A stretch of DNA of 64,000 nt, taken from assembly GCF_018327705.1 (NCBI RefSeq), contig NZ_BNEM01000001.1, forward strand, positions 806,001 through 870,000, given 5' to 3'. Positions 51,118 through 60,740 of this stretch are shown here, piece after piece. The notes under the pieces are model-generated. The model ran no database searches. It worked only from the letters and a program-made list of their open reading frames with translations, and was not told where the DNA came from. This stretch comes from Catellatospora sp. TT07R-123 (GTDB lineage Bacteria > Actinomycetota > Actinomycetes > Mycobacteriales > Micromonosporaceae). Position 1 is the first letter of the stretch, and every line of letters begins with the position of its first letter. Position numbers and translations under genes: made by a program.

Positions 51118-53943
51118 CTAACCGACCAGGTAGCAGGCCTTGGCTACCCCGAACATGGGGTCGTTGCCCATCGCGGTGCTGGTGCAGGGTGCGCTGCCGG
51201 TGAACGAGCGGTACACGTAGCGGCCGTTGGCGCCGTACGCCACGGTCTGAAACCCGCTGAACGTGCAGGTGCCGTTCTCGGCGGCGCAGACGTTCGAATA
51301 GCCGCCGGGCGGGCCCGACCTGGTGTAGCACGATTTCACCGTGCCCGGCAGCGGGTCACCGAACAGGGTGTTGCCGCAGGTCACCGACCCGGTGGCGGGG
51401 GTGTGGGCGAACGCGCCGTTCGCGCCGTACGCGATCGGCTGCCCGATCGTCGCCGCGCAGACGGCGTTCTCGGCGGCGCAGGCGGTCCAGCCGGCGGCCG
51501 GGCCGCCTGCCGGGGGCAGGTAGCACTGCTTGGCGGCGCCCGGCAGCGGATCGCCGAAGATCGCGGCGGTGCAGGCGGTGCCGCCTGAGCGCAGCGCGTA
51601 GCCGAACGCACCGTTCGCGCCGAACGCCACCCGGCGGGTGCCGGTGAAGGCGCACGTGCCCCCCTCGGCCGCGCACGAGGTCCAGCCGCTCGGGCCGCCG
51701 ACCGGGGCGACGAAGCAGGACTTCAGCACCCCGTACGCCGGATCGGGGCCGATCGCCGCGCCCGTGCACGCCGTACCGTTGGTGACGGTCTTGTAGGTGT
51801 AGGAGCCCGCGCCGAACGCGACCACCCGGGTGCCGGTGAAGGAGCAGGTCGAGGACTCGACCGCACAAAGGGTGAACCCGGCCGGCAGCTCGGCGGGCAC
51901 GCCGACCCCGGTCACGACCAGGTCATACGTGCCGGCGCCGACGCCGGTGAGGTAGACGTAGCCGGCGTCCTGGCTGCCGCCGGTGATGCCCGGCCGGGCG
52001 GTGAAGGTGCCGTTGTCCCAGACCGTCGCGCCGTTGACGCTCACCACGATGTTTGCGCCGCCCAGTTTGGGAACCCCGATGACGCCGGTGGTGCCGGCCG
52101 GGCTGACCAGGTGTGAGACGAAGGTGCCGGCCGCGACGTCGCGCGACCAGGACGCGTCGAGCGCGCCCTGCGGCAGGGTGATCCGGCCCTCCACGCTGGT
52201 CAGGTCGCCCGGGTGCGGCACGAACCGGTACCCGCCGACCTTGGGATCGGGCGACAGGCCCAGCACGTCGAAGGTCAGCGCCGAGGTGGGGCCGGTCGCC
52301 CAGCCGTGTGCCAGGCTCAGGTACGAACCGCCGTAGTCGAACGTGCCGTCGGCCTTGAAGCCCTCCCAGAAGGTGCTCTTCGTGCCGATCGGGCTGTCGA
52401 GCATGTAGCCCCACTCCCGGCGGATCAGGTCCAGGCCCTTCTGGTCGTTGCCCGCCGTGAACTGCGCGTGCACCTCCATCGAGCCGGGGAAGGTGCCGAT
52501 GTTGCCGCCCTTCTCCGGGGTCACCGCGCCGAAGGCGTTCCAGCGCGAGGTCAGGTTGCCGGCGATCGCGGTGGCCTTGGCGGGGGTGTCGGTCAGGCCG
52601 TACCAGACGGCGAGGGAGTTGCCGTCCTGCGGGTAGAGCGTGCTGCCCGGGTTGTCGCGGTACAGCTCCACGGCCGGGTTCCACAGCAGCGAGTTGGCCG
52701 CCGCCTTCAGCGTGGCGGCCTTGCCGCTGTAGCCGGCGGCAAGGGTGGTGTCGCCCTCCACGGTGGCCAGCTGCGCGCCGCCGAGCAGCGCGGCGTAGAG
52801 GATGGCGTTGGCCGCGATGTTCTGGCCGCCCTGGTTGCTGCGCGCCCAGTCGTTGGCTCCGGTCACGTTCAGCAGCCCGTTGCCGCCGATCTTGTTCGTG
52901 ATGAAGGCCATGCCGAGCTTGTACCTGCCCCAGACCGAGTCCAGCCAGGTCTTGTCGGCGGTGTAGGAGTAGTACAGCGAGGTGCCGAGCAGGGACCAGG
53001 TGTGGTAGGTGTCCGAGCCGTAGAAGTTGACCTGCGGGCCGGCGTAGGGCAGCTCGCCCGACGCGGTCTGCGCGTTGAACATCGTCTGCAGCGAGTTGCG
53101 GGTGGACACCATGTCGTTGGTGGACACGTACGCCGTCGGCACCGAGATACCCATGTCGCCGGGCCACACCGTCCGGTCGCGCTTGGCGCCGTCGGTCAGG
53201 ACGCTGGCCCCGACGCCGATGGAGGCGCCGTTGTTCCAGCCGGTGCCCGGCGGGCCCCATACCCGGCCCTGGTCGGGGGCGATGGTGTTGGTCTGCACGG
53301 TGTAGGCGCCCGCGTACCAGATGCGGTTGAGCAGGGTGTCGTTGGAGTAGAAGTAGTTCGGGTAGGCGCTCGGGTCGACCATCGACGGCACCGGGCTGAA
53401 CTGCAACGACACCCGGTACAGGTCCACCCAGCCGGGGGTGTTCAGGAAGACGGTCAGGTAGCGGAAGCCGCCGCGCAGCTTCGCCGCCGGCATCGTGTAG
53501 GTGCCGTTGGCGGGCGCGGCGCCGAAGATCGCGCCGTCGGCGCCGCTGCCGCCGTTGCTGGCGTCGCTGTTGCTCCCGACGTACAGCGAGGATTCGCTGA
53601 ACGCCAGCCCCACCTGCTGGTTGGCGTCGCTGGTGGCGTGGAAGGACAGGGTTGTCAGGCCGCCGACCTCCTTGCCGAAGTCGAGCACGATCGCCGAGCC
53701 CGTCCCGGACAGCCGGGTGTTCTGCTGCGACAGCACGTTCTGCGGACTGGTCACGGTGCCGGTGGTGCTGTACAGGGCCACCGGGGCCAGGGTGCGGGAG
53801 GTGGGGGCGTAGTTCAGGGCGGACAGCGTGGCGGCGGGCGGGTCGGCGAGCGCGGGCGACGTCGGGCCCGTCCCCGTGGTGAGCGCCACCAGCAGCGCGG
53901 ATGCCGCCCAGGCGCGCGCCGAGCGGTGCAATGGTCTAGGCAT
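51118..53943 (-). CDS. Secreted GH78-type rhamnosidase-like protein with four Cys-rich repeats
   Basis: A 941-residue protein. A signal peptide (about 35 residues) precedes a GH78-like assembly: a beta-sandwich, then a six-hairpin barrel with GAKRDRTVWPGDMG, typical of the family, and a C-terminal beta-domain to about residue 690. Four tandem repeats of about 62 residues follow, each with the pattern C-A-x-E-x-x-x-C-x-F-x-G, V-A-x-G-A and a terminal C-Y; they are likely carbohydrate-binding. GGAGG precedes the ATG. Alpha-L-rhamnosidase activity is the expected reaction. It follows the other rhamnosidase gene by 72 bp. Confidence 0.75.
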   Translation of the reverse strand: MPRPLHRSARAWAASALLVALTTGTGPTSPALADPPAATLSALNYAPTSRTLAPVALYSTTGTVTSPQNVLSQQNTRLSGTGSAIVLDFGKEVGGLTTLSFHATSDANQQVGLAFSESSLYVGSNSDASNGGSGADGAIFGAAPANGTYTMPAAKLRGGFRYLTVFLNTPGWVDLYRVSLQFSPVPSMVDPSAYPNYFYSNDTLLNRIWYAGAYTVQTNTIAPDQGRVWGPPGTGWNNGASIGVGASVLTDGAKRDRTVWPGDMGISVPTAYVSTNDMVSTRNSLQTMFNAQTASGELPYAGPQVNFYGSDTYHTWSLLGTSLYYSYTADKTWLDSVWGRYKLGMAFITNKIGGNGLLNVTGANDWARSNQGGQNIAANAILYAALLGGAQLATVEGDTTLAAGYSGKAATLKAAANSLLWNPAVELYRDNPGSTLYPQDGNSLAVWYGLTDTPAKATAIAGNLTSRWNAFGAVTPEKGGNIGTFPGSMEVHAQFTAGNDQKGLDLIRREWGYMLDSPIGTKSTFWEGFKADGTFDYGGSYLSLAHGWATGPTSALTFDVLGLSPDPKVGGYRFVPHPGDLTSVEGRITLPQGALDASWSRDVAAGTFVSHLVSPAGTTGVIGVPKLGGANIVVSVNGATVWDNGTFTARPGITGGSQDAGYVYLTGVGAGTYDLVVTGVGVPAELPAGFTLCAVESSTCSFTGTRVVAFGAGSYTYKTVTNGTACTGAAIGPDPAYGVLKSCFVAPVGGPSGWTSCAAEGGTCAFTGTRRVAFGANGAFGYALRSGGTACTAAIFGDPLPGAAKQCYLPPAGGPAAGWTACAAENAVCAATIGQPIAYGANGAFAHTPATGSVTCGNTLFGDPLPGTVKSCYTRSGPPGGYSNVCAAENGTCTFSGFQTVAYGANGRYVYRSFTGSAPCTSTAMGNDPMFGVAKACYLVG

Positions 53944-54015
53944 CGACTGCCTCCGAGGTGTCGGGAGTGTCCTGCACGGTGTGTCGCATGGGTGCCTTCC
54001 TGCCTGGTCGGCGCG

Positions 54016-57000
54016 TCAGCCGACGCGCAGTTCGGCCAGTTGCAGCCGGTAGCGGGTCGGTTCGTCGACCGCGGGCGTGCCCAGCCGGGTGACGAAGACC
54101 CGCACGTAGCGGGCGGTGGTGGTGGTCAGCGCGTACTGCTGCGCCGCGCCGTTGGGGTTGGCCTGCCCGCTGACGGTGCGCACGGTGGTGTAGGTCCCGC
54201 TGCCCGAGGCCCTGGTCGCGATGGTGAAGTCGACCGGGAAGCCCGCGGTGCCGCCGCCGGAGGCGGCGGTGTCGGTGCGCGGGAACAGGGTCAGTGCCGA
54301 GATCGGGCGGTCCACGCCCAGGTCCAGCTCGACCCATACCCCGCCGACGGCCGGGCCGGGGAACTCGTTGCTGGTGTAGCCCTTCGCCCCGCCGACGCTG
54401 GTGGTGGTGCCGTCGAAGACGAACGCCCGATTCCAGTCGCCGTTCTCCAGCACGTCGCTGACGGTGACCACGGTGCGGGCAGGCGGTACGGCGAGTTCGG
54501 CCAGCTGCAACCGGTAGTAGACGCCGGCTTCGTCGTGCGCGGGCGCGCCGAGCCGGGTGACCTGCACCCGCAGGTAGCGGGCCCGGGTCGGGGTGAAGCC
54601 GTACGTCTGCGCCGCCCCGTTCGGGTTGGCCTGCCCGGTCACCGTACGGACCGTCGTGTAGGAGCCGGCGCCGGCGGCCTTGGCCTGGATGGTGAAGTCG
54701 ACCGGGAAACCGGGGGTCCCCCCGCCGGTGGCGGTGGTGTCGGTGCGCGGGAACAGCCGCAGCGCGTCCAGGTCGGTGTCGGCGCCCAGGTCGACCTCGA
54801 CCCAGACCGGTGCGCCGCTGACGTCCGGGTTCAGGGTGTAGTCGCTGGTGTATCCGCGTGAGCCGGCGACGCTGTTCAGCGTGCCGTCGGTCAGCTTCGC
54901 CCGGCCCCAGTCGCCGTTCTCCAGCGAGTTGCTGCTGCTGACCGCCTTGCCCTGGGCGATGTTGCCCGCGCCGGGGACGGTGCCGCCGGTGCCGGTCTCG
55001 CCGAAGGTCCAGGTGCCCGGCGCGGCGGTGAAGTAGACGAAACCGGCGTCGCTGCGCTGGTAGCTCAGCCCGGCCACGCTGCCGGTGGCCGCGCCGCCGG
55101 TGTAGACGGTGGTGCCGTTGGCGGTGATGGTCACCGCGCTCATGCCGAGCTTCGGCACGCCGATGGTGGCCGTGGTCCCGGCCGGAGAGACCACCTTCAG
55201 GCTCGCCTGGGTGCCCGACGGGCGGTTCAGCTCGACGTCGATGGTCCCCTTCACCGTCGGGACGGCCACGTCGAGCGAGGTGAACCCGCCGACCTGCGGG
55301 GTGACCTGGTAGGCGCTGTATCCGGGCTGGGTGGGCCGGACGCCGGCCGCGTAGGCGGAGAGCACGTACAGCGGGCCGCCGTTCCAGGCGTGGTTGTCGG
55401 TGCCGCCGCCGCCCTTGCTCCACAGCTCCCACAGCGTGTAGCCGGGGTCGCTGACCTGCGAGGCGTAGCGTGAGCGCATCCGGGCCTCGGCCGCGGCCGG
55501 GTCGCCCATCAGGTAGAGCGCCTCCAGTACGTAGAACTCCAGGTACGGGCTGGCGTTGCGGTGGGCGCCGAGCACGTTCACGATCGCCGGGTACGTCGTC
55601 GGGTCGGCCAGCCCGGCCACCACGGCCAGGGCGTTGCCGCGGTCGTCGGTGTCGCCGCCGTACCCGGGCGAGCGGTACTCCCCCACGCCCGCGTTCCACA
55701 GCACCCGGTTGAAGTTGTTCGCGATGCTGGTGCGCCGGGCCTGCAGGCCCGCGACGTCACCGGTGTTGCCGGTCAGCTGGGCCAGCTTGACGGCGGTGTC
55801 CAGGGCCAGGTAGTACCAGGCGTTGTCGAGCACCCGGGCGTCGATGTCGGCGCCCCAGTCCTCCCAGTCCCAGTTGCCGGCCCGGTGGTTGACCAGCCCG
55901 TCGGCGTCCAGCGTCCACAGGTTCAGGTACTTCTTGACCTCCGGGTAGGCGTCGCCCACCGTCGTGGCGTCGCCGGTGTAGGTGTAGAACGTCCACAGCG
56001 ACCAGACGGAGGCGAGCATCTGCGTGGGCAGCTCGCTGTTCCAGCTGCCGGCCGGCACCGGGGAGTAGAGCTCGCCGCCGGTCTTCTGCCAGGCGGTCAG
56101 CTCGTTGATGGCCTTGCGGCCCAGATCCTGCGAGCGGGTGTCGAAGGTGTAGAAGCCCTCTTTGAGCTGGTTGACCACGTCGCCCCACCACTGGGCGCGT
56201 TCCCGCGTCGGGCAGTCGAAGTAGTTGTCGCGCATGTTCAGGTACATGGTGCGCGCGGCCTTGGCCCACAGCGTGTTGAAGAACGCGTCGTTGCTGGCGA
56301 AGGAGCCGGTCATGTCGGTGTCGTAGCCGCTCTCCCGGTACTGCAGCGCCACGATGGTGACCCCGGCCGGGACGGTGTACTCGACGGCGGTGCCGCTCAT
56401 CCAGCCGAGCGCCTCGAACTCCTGCACGCCGCCGGTGGTGACGTAGCTGGCCCGGACGTTGGCCTCGCCGCCGTCGTTGTAGTGGTCGGTGCGCATCCCG
56501 ATGGTCAGACCGGCCGGGGCGTTCACCTTGAGGTAGGGCGTGACCTGGAGGTTGGAGGGCAGCGTGGCGCTGATGGTGGCGCCGTTGCCCTGGGCCGGCA
56601 GCGAGGCGTTGTTGGTGTAGGCGCGCAGCGCGCTGAACCGGAACGCCGGGATGGGCCGCTTGACCAGCGCGTTCCACGGCGCGGCACCGGCCGCGCCCCG
56701 GTCGGTCGCGGCGGCCCAGGAGGTGTCGGCGAAGGAGCCGGCCTGCCAGTTGGCCATCGCGGCGGCGTTGCGGGCGTCGTAGTAGACGTTGGATTCCGGC
56801 AGCCGGTAGTTAGGCTGGGTGCCGGTGGTCTCGTGCTGGTAGCCGGGGTGGTTCACCGCCCGCCAGGAGCTGTCGCTGATCACCCGGGTGGTCGCGCCGC
56901 CCACCACGATGTCGGACTGCACGAGCAGTCCGCCCTGGCCGCTGCTGTTGTGCGAGAAGCCGTTCTTGCCGAAGTTCCAGGCCAGGATCGCGATGGTGTT

Positions 57001-57387
57001 GCGCCCGCCGGTCAGGTAGGGCGCGAGGTCCTTCTCGTCGTAGTAGGTGTCGGTGGGATTGGGGCCGCGCTTGAGGCCGCCCTCGAAGGTGACGAGCGTG
57101 CCGTTGACCCACAGCCAGTACTTCGAGTCGACCGCGATGCTGGTCAGCGCCGAGCTGGGAGCGGCGGTCAGGTCGACGGTGCGGCGGAAGGCGACCCACT
57201 GGTCGGCGCTGCTGGACGAGGTCCAGATCCAGCGCGCGCCGGTGCCGAAGCCCGCGGCCGCCTGTACGCCGGCCGGCTGAGCCGATTGAGCTGCGGCAGC
57301 GGTGGCGCCGGACAGTGCCGCCCCGCCGAGCAGGAGCGCGCTGACGAGTAAGGAAAGGACACGGACGGGGCGGTGCCGGCGGACCAT
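54016..57387 (-). CDS. Secreted alpha-L-rhamnosidase (GH78) with two F5/8C-like domains
   Basis: An 1123-residue protein with a signal peptide (LLVSALLLGGAALSGATAAAA). Order: a lectin-like N-terminal domain (YWLWVNGTLVTFEGGLKRGP), then the GH78 barrel with YFDCPTRERAQWWGDVVNQLKEG (general acid/base region) and WNWEDWGADIDARV, a C-terminal beta-sandwich, and two F5/8-type C domains (about 810-965 and 970-1123), each with W-V-E-x-DLG. It hydrolyses terminal alpha-L-rhamnose from plant or microbial glycans. GGAGG precedes the ATG and a LacI-type operator lies 40 bp upstream. Confidence 0.88.
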   Translation of the reverse strand: MVRRHRPVRVLSLLVSALLLGGAALSGATAAAAQSAQPAGVQAAAGFGTGARWIWTSSSSADQWVAFRRTVDLTAAPSSALTSIAVDSKYWLWVNGTLVTFEGGLKRGPNPTDTYYDEKDLAPYLTGGRNTIAILAWNFGKNGFSHNSSGQGGLLVQSDIVVGGATTRVISDSSWRAVNHPGYQHETTGTQPNYRLPESNVYYDARNAAAMANWQAGSFADTSWAAATDRGAAGAAPWNALVKRPIPAFRFSALRAYTNNASLPAQGNGATISATLPSNLQVTPYLKVNAPAGLTIGMRTDHYNDGGEANVRASYVTTGGVQEFEALGWMSGTAVEYTVPAGVTIVALQYRESGYDTDMTGSFASNDAFFNTLWAKAARTMYLNMRDNYFDCPTRERAQWWGDVVNQLKEGFYTFDTRSQDLGRKAINELTAWQKTGGELYSPVPAGSWNSELPTQMLASVWSLWTFYTYTGDATTVGDAYPEVKKYLNLWTLDADGLVNHRAGNWDWEDWGADIDARVLDNAWYYLALDTAVKLAQLTGNTGDVAGLQARRTSIANNFNRVLWNAGVGEYRSPGYGGDTDDRGNALAVVAGLADPTTYPAIVNVLGAHRNASPYLEFYVLEALYLMGDPAAAEARMRSRYASQVSDPGYTLWELWSKGGGGTDNHAWNGGPLYVLSAYAAGVRPTQPGYSAYQVTPQVGGFTSLDVAVPTVKGTIDVELNRPSGTQASLKVVSPAGTTATIGVPKLGMSAVTITANGTTVYTGGAATGSVAGLSYQRSDAGFVYFTAAPGTWTFGETGTGGTVPGAGNIAQGKAVSSSNSLENGDWGRAKLTDGTLNSVAGSRGYTSDYTLNPDVSGAPVWVEVDLGADTDLDALRLFPRTDTTATGGGTPGFPVDFTIQAKAAGAGSYTTVRTVTGQANPNGAAQTYGFTPTRARYLRVQVTRLGAPAHDEAGVYYRLQLAELAVPPARTVVTVSDVLENGDWNRAFVFDGTTTSVGGAKGYTSNEFPGPAVGGVWVELDLGVDRPISALTLFPRTDTAASGGGTAGFPVDFTIATRASGSGTYTTVRTVSGQANPNGAAQQYALTTTTARYVRVFVTRLGTPAVDEPTRYRLQLAELRVG

Positions 57388-57426
57388 CGGAACGACCTCC
57401 AGGATGGCGGAGCAGCGAGTGGCGAA

Positions 57427-57438
57427 TGAAACGTTTCA
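57427..57438. promoter_or_regulatory. LacI-family operator upstream of the rhamnosidase genes
   Basis: TGAAACGTTTCA is a perfect 12-bp palindrome with the central CG characteristic of LacI/GalR-type operators, 40 bp upstream of the GH78 start. No LacI-type regulator gene is in the window. The following 57439-57763 shows no gene. Confidence 0.65.
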
Positions 57439-57763
57439 ATTCGAATGTCGTTTCACCCCTGTTACCAGTGCGTCAAAGCTAGGGTCCGGACTGCTTGCTG
57501 TCAACGGCTTCCGACACGGTCCTATGTGTCCTGAGCTGCGTACCGGCCATAGGCCGCAGTGCGGGAACTGCGGCTGAACCCGCCGCAGCCTGCGGTCGCC
57601 GAAGCTGCAAGAACGATTCAGCGGTCAGTCGGGACGGCTCAGCCGTGCACCCGCGACTCGGCCCGCCCACGCCGTACGCGGGCGTATTGGCACGGCCGTG
57701 CCCGGCACGTCGCCGCCGCACCGGCTTTCGCTTTCGCTCCCCACACCACCGCAGGACTGCCTC

Positions 57764-57817
57764 GTGATCACACTGACGCTCGCCGAGATCGCCGAAGCTG
57801 CCGGCGGCGTCCTCTGA
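57764..57817 (+). pseudogene. Short fragment resembling a MurF N-terminus
   Basis: A 17-codon frame reads MITLTLAEIAEAAGGVL and stops. This is close to the standard N-terminus of MurF ligases (MI-x-LTLAEIAEAVGG). The remaining gene is absent. A chance match is possible in so short a stretch. Confidence 0.3.
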
Positions 57818-57873
57818 TTCTCGGGCACGCGACACCCCGCCAAGGCGGTCCAGGGCTGTCGGCCTAGCCGAGA

Positions 57874-58338
57874 TCAGGCGGGCCTGCGTCCTATGGCCGA
57901 CCGGTGCATGTCGCGCAATCGCTCGATGAGTTGCTGGTACCTGTGCTGCACCAGCATTGGCGCGTACGGATCGATGGCGGCGGCTCTGAGTTGCACGCAG
58001 GTGGTGACGACCCGTCCGTCTGTGGTGTGGAACCGAACACTCTTCGAGCCGCCGCGTTCCAGACCGTCGTCCACGCGCTCGATCTCGTCCCAGCGGAGCG
58101 AGACACTCCTGATAAGGCCTTTGACGCAGACCCCAGTGCGGTCGGTGTAAAGCCCTTCCCTCGCAAGCGACCACAGCAACGCGGTGAAGCAGACGGTGAC
58201 GAGCGGCACCAGCCATACACCGGCGCCGCTCACACCGTAGGTGACCACGGCGTAGGCTGCCGACACGGGCAACATCACCACCAGTGGATACAACCAGTAG
58301 ATGCGCCAGTCGAAGTACGGGCGGTGTCGTCGAGGCAT
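57874..58338 (-). CDS. Membrane protein with PH-like domain
   Basis: A 154-residue protein; start 58338 has AAGGAG nine bases upstream. Two N-terminal membrane helices (YPLVVMLPVSAAYAVV and WLVPLVTVCFTALLWSLA) precede GLYTDRTGVCVKGLIRSVSLRWDEIERVDDG, a pattern found in bacterial PH-like domains fused to two helices. A helical tail follows. No function is known. It diverges from the hydrolase gene. Confidence 0.65.
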   Translation of the reverse strand: MPRRHRPYFDWRIYWLYPLVVMLPVSAAYAVVTYGVSGAGVWLVPLVTVCFTALLWSLAREGLYTDRTGVCVKGLIRSVSLRWDEIERVDDGLERGGSKSVRFHTTDGRVVTTCVQLRAAAIDPYAPMLVQHRYQQLIERLRDMHRSAIGRRPA

Positions 58339-58477
58339 CGACCGGAACTCCTTCATGGCAAATCGGCGGTCCCATACTGCACCACACGCGCCAGTGCAAC
58401 GACCCAGCAATGGCACGGCGCCGCAGATGTGGAATGCGCGGGCACCGCCGACCAGAGATGGCACCGTGGCTGAGAAC

Positions 58478-58522
58478 CTGGCGTATCCCGCCGGTGCTGC
58501 GGCATTCGGTGGGATACGCCAG
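58478..58522. promoter_or_regulatory. Inverted repeat just upstream of the hydrolase gene
   Basis: CTGGCGTATCCC and GGGATACGCCAG form a perfect 12-bp inverted repeat with a 21-nt gap, ending 11 bp before the ATG at 58534. It could be a repressor dyad or an mRNA hairpin hiding the RBS. Confidence 0.55.
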
Positions 58523-58533
58523 AATGGTCTTCC

Positions 58534-59283
58534 ATGACCGAGACTCCCGGCCATCTGAAGCCCTTCGTCCTGTCACCGATCGAGCTGAAGCCCGAACGGA
58601 CCGGAACGACCGACCTCTACCTGCCCGCCGGCGACGGCCCCTTCCCCGCCGTCGTGATCGTGCACGGCGGCCCCCTACCGCCCGACCTGCGCCCGACACC
58701 GCGCGACTGGCCCGTCTACCAGGGATACGGCTCCCTGCTCGCCTCCCTCGGCCTGGCGACCGCCCTCGTCGACCACCGGCTGTACGTGCTGCCCCAACCG
58801 GACGGCGTCGTGCTCGACTACCCGACAGCGGCAGAAGACGTCACCGACGCCGTCACGGCAGTGCGGACCGACCCGCGCGTGGACGGCGACCGGGTCGTGG
58901 TCTGGTTCTTCTCCGGCGGCGGCCTGCTCAGCGCCGACTGGCTGCGCAGACAGCCCGGCTGGCTGCGCGGGATCGCGCTGAGCTACCCGGCGCTCGCGCC
59001 GCTGCCCGGGTGGCCTGTCGACCCGCGGTTCCGGCCCGTCGAGGCAGTCGCCGAGACGGGCCCGACCCCGGCGCCCATCGTGCTCACCCGGGTGGGCCTG
59101 GAGTCCGAGCCCATCGCCGCATCGGTCGCGCAGTTCCTGGCCGCGGCGGCCGACGCCGGTGTCCCGGTGGAGATCATCGACGTGCCGAACGGGCACCACT
59201 CCTTCGACGTCCTCGACCACACCGACGAGTCCCGCGAGGCCGTGCGGCAGATGGCCACCCGGGTCGAGCAGCTGCTGAACTGA
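58534..59283 (+). CDS. Alpha/beta hydrolase
   Basis: A 249-residue cytoplasmic protein. The oxyanion loop is VVIVHGGPLPPD, the nucleophile elbow WFFSGGGLLSA (serine in FSGGG), and the histidine lies in PNGHHSFDVLDHTDE. Layout and length fit the dienelactone-hydrolase/prolyl-oligopeptidase group. The substrate is unknown. Confidence 0.8.
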   Translation: MTETPGHLKPFVLSPIELKPERTGTTDLYLPAGDGPFPAVVIVHGGPLPPDLRPTPRDWPVYQGYGSLLASLGLATALVDHRLYVLPQPDGVVLDYPTAAEDVTDAVTAVRTDPRVDGDRVVVWFFSGGGLLSADWLRRQPGWLRGIALSYPALAPLPGWPVDPRFRPVEAVAETGPTPAPIVLTRVGLESEPIAASVAQFLAAAADAGVPVEIIDVPNGHHSFDVLDHTDESREAVRQMATRVEQLLN

Positions 59284-59460
59284 ACCGAACAGGACGGCCG
59301 CAGCCGCAACGCCGCCACATTCCGCCGCATCGTCGAAGCACGGGCGCGGAACGTGCTGCGACAGGTCGCTTCGATCAGTGGTGCCACGGGAGGATCTCCG
59401 CCCGGCGGACGACACTGCGGTCCTACACCCGCCGTCCGGTCCGGGAGGAGATCCGGGCGG

Positions 59461-60717
59461 TCAGCCCAGGGACGTGAGCAGTGCGGTGAGCGCCTGCTCC
59501 TCCGCGGCCCGATCCGGAGAATTGGCCCGGACCGTCTTGAGTACCGCGTCGATGCGGCCGTCCAGGAAGGTCCAGGCGGTGTCGTCCATCGGTTGCAGCG
59601 TCGACTGGTCGTCGTCCCAGGCGGATTCGAGGTCGGTGACCCGCCCCCTCGCGCCTTCCTGGTCGCCGGAACCGAGCTTGTTCAGGGTGTCCTGGGCGAT
59701 GGTGCGGAACCTCGCGACCTCCGCGGCCGGGAAGTGCGCAGTCGCCTGCTGGGGCGAGAGCTCCTGCGACGCCGGGGCACCGGACTCCTCCTCGCCGGCC
59801 GGTGCCGCATGCGGCTGCGCCGCCGCCCAGGTGAGAAGCAGACCGGCGGCGACCGTGACGGCGCCGAGATAGGCGAGCATCAGGCGCTCCCGGCGCGGGT
59901 CGGCGGTGACGGTCGGCGGGTCGGACTGCCGGTTCTCCTCGATGACGTCGCTGCGCGTCACGGAGAGGTAGACCACTGTCGCCAGAATCGCCGCCAGGAA
60001 GATCACACTGGTCAGAGCCGTGCCGAGACCGAGACCGTGGTCGGTCGACGGCATCGCCAGCCAGTCCCCCAGGTTCGCGCCGAGCGGACGGGTCAGGATG
60101 TACGCGAGCCAGAACGAGAGCACCGCGTTCGCGCCGGCCCGCCAGCCGATGACGACCGCGGCGATCAGCCCCAGTGGCAGCAGTACCGAGATGCCCGGCG
60201 CCCACCCGGTCAGCTCGAGCGTCCAGTCCCCGGCCGCCGTGCCCAACGCGAAGGTCACCAGCACGGCGAGCCAGTAGAACGCCTCACGCGGGACGGTCGC
60301 GATGCTGTGGATGGACAGGGTCCGTTCCCGGGCATACCAGATGCCGAACACGGCGGCGAGCGTTGCCGCGAAGACGCTGGTGCTCAGGGCGAGGGGCACC
60401 TGCAGGTCGTCGGTGAGGACGTCGGTGTAGAGCGTGCCGGTGATGCTGACCAGGACGACCGTGAGCCAGTACGCGACCGGCCGGTACCTGGTCAGCCGCA
60501 TCTGCCAGAGCAGGACCACGGCCAGGACGGCAGTGAAGATCACCGACGTCATCTCCAGGCCGACGCCGAGCGTCATGTTGATCCAGTCCGCGAAGCTCTC
60601 CCCCACGGTGGTGCACAGGATCTTGATGATCCAGAACCACAGGGTGACCTCGGGGACCTTGTTCAGCAGCGTTCGCCCGGTCGCGGGCATGCGCTCACGC
60701 GTCGTAGTACCAGTCAT
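59461..60717 (-). CDS. COG4705/DUF347-repeat membrane protein with extra C-terminal domain
   Basis: A 418-residue protein. The first 250 residues repeat the COG4705 signature (KVPEVTLWFWIIKILCTTVGESFAD, FYWLAVLVTFALGTAAGDW, FWLAYILTRPLGANLGDWL). A further membrane helix leads into an exported-looking soluble domain of about 120 residues (AAEVARFRTIAQDTLNKLGSGDQEGARGRVTDLESAWDDD) resembling helical periplasmic domains, absent from the paralogue at 24562. The direct-repeat operator lies 23 bp upstream, predicting a leaderless transcript. Confidence 0.78.
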   Translation of the reverse strand: MTGTTTRERMPATGRTLLNKVPEVTLWFWIIKILCTTVGESFADWINMTLGVGLEMTSVIFTAVLAVVLLWQMRLTRYRPVAYWLTVVLVSITGTLYTDVLTDDLQVPLALSTSVFAATLAAVFGIWYARERTLSIHSIATVPREAFYWLAVLVTFALGTAAGDWTLELTGWAPGISVLLPLGLIAAVVIGWRAGANAVLSFWLAYILTRPLGANLGDWLAMPSTDHGLGLGTALTSVIFLAAILATVVYLSVTRSDVIEENRQSDPPTVTADPRRERLMLAYLGAVTVAAGLLLTWAAAQPHAAPAGEEESGAPASQELSPQQATAHFPAAEVARFRTIAQDTLNKLGSGDQEGARGRVTDLESAWDDDQSTLQPMDDTAWTFLDGRIDAVLKTVRANSPDRAAEEQALTALLTSLG

Positions 60718-60740
60718 TTCGCGGAGGCTAGGGCGCACGC

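Noticed and set aside
52213-54861. A + strand frame of about 880 codons antisense to the rhamnosidase genes
   Set aside because: Antisense shadow; the minus-strand frame has a signal peptide and GH78 motifs.
55561-57351. A + strand frame of about 600 codons antisense to the GH78 gene
   Set aside because: Valine/glycine-rich shadow with no recognisable fold.
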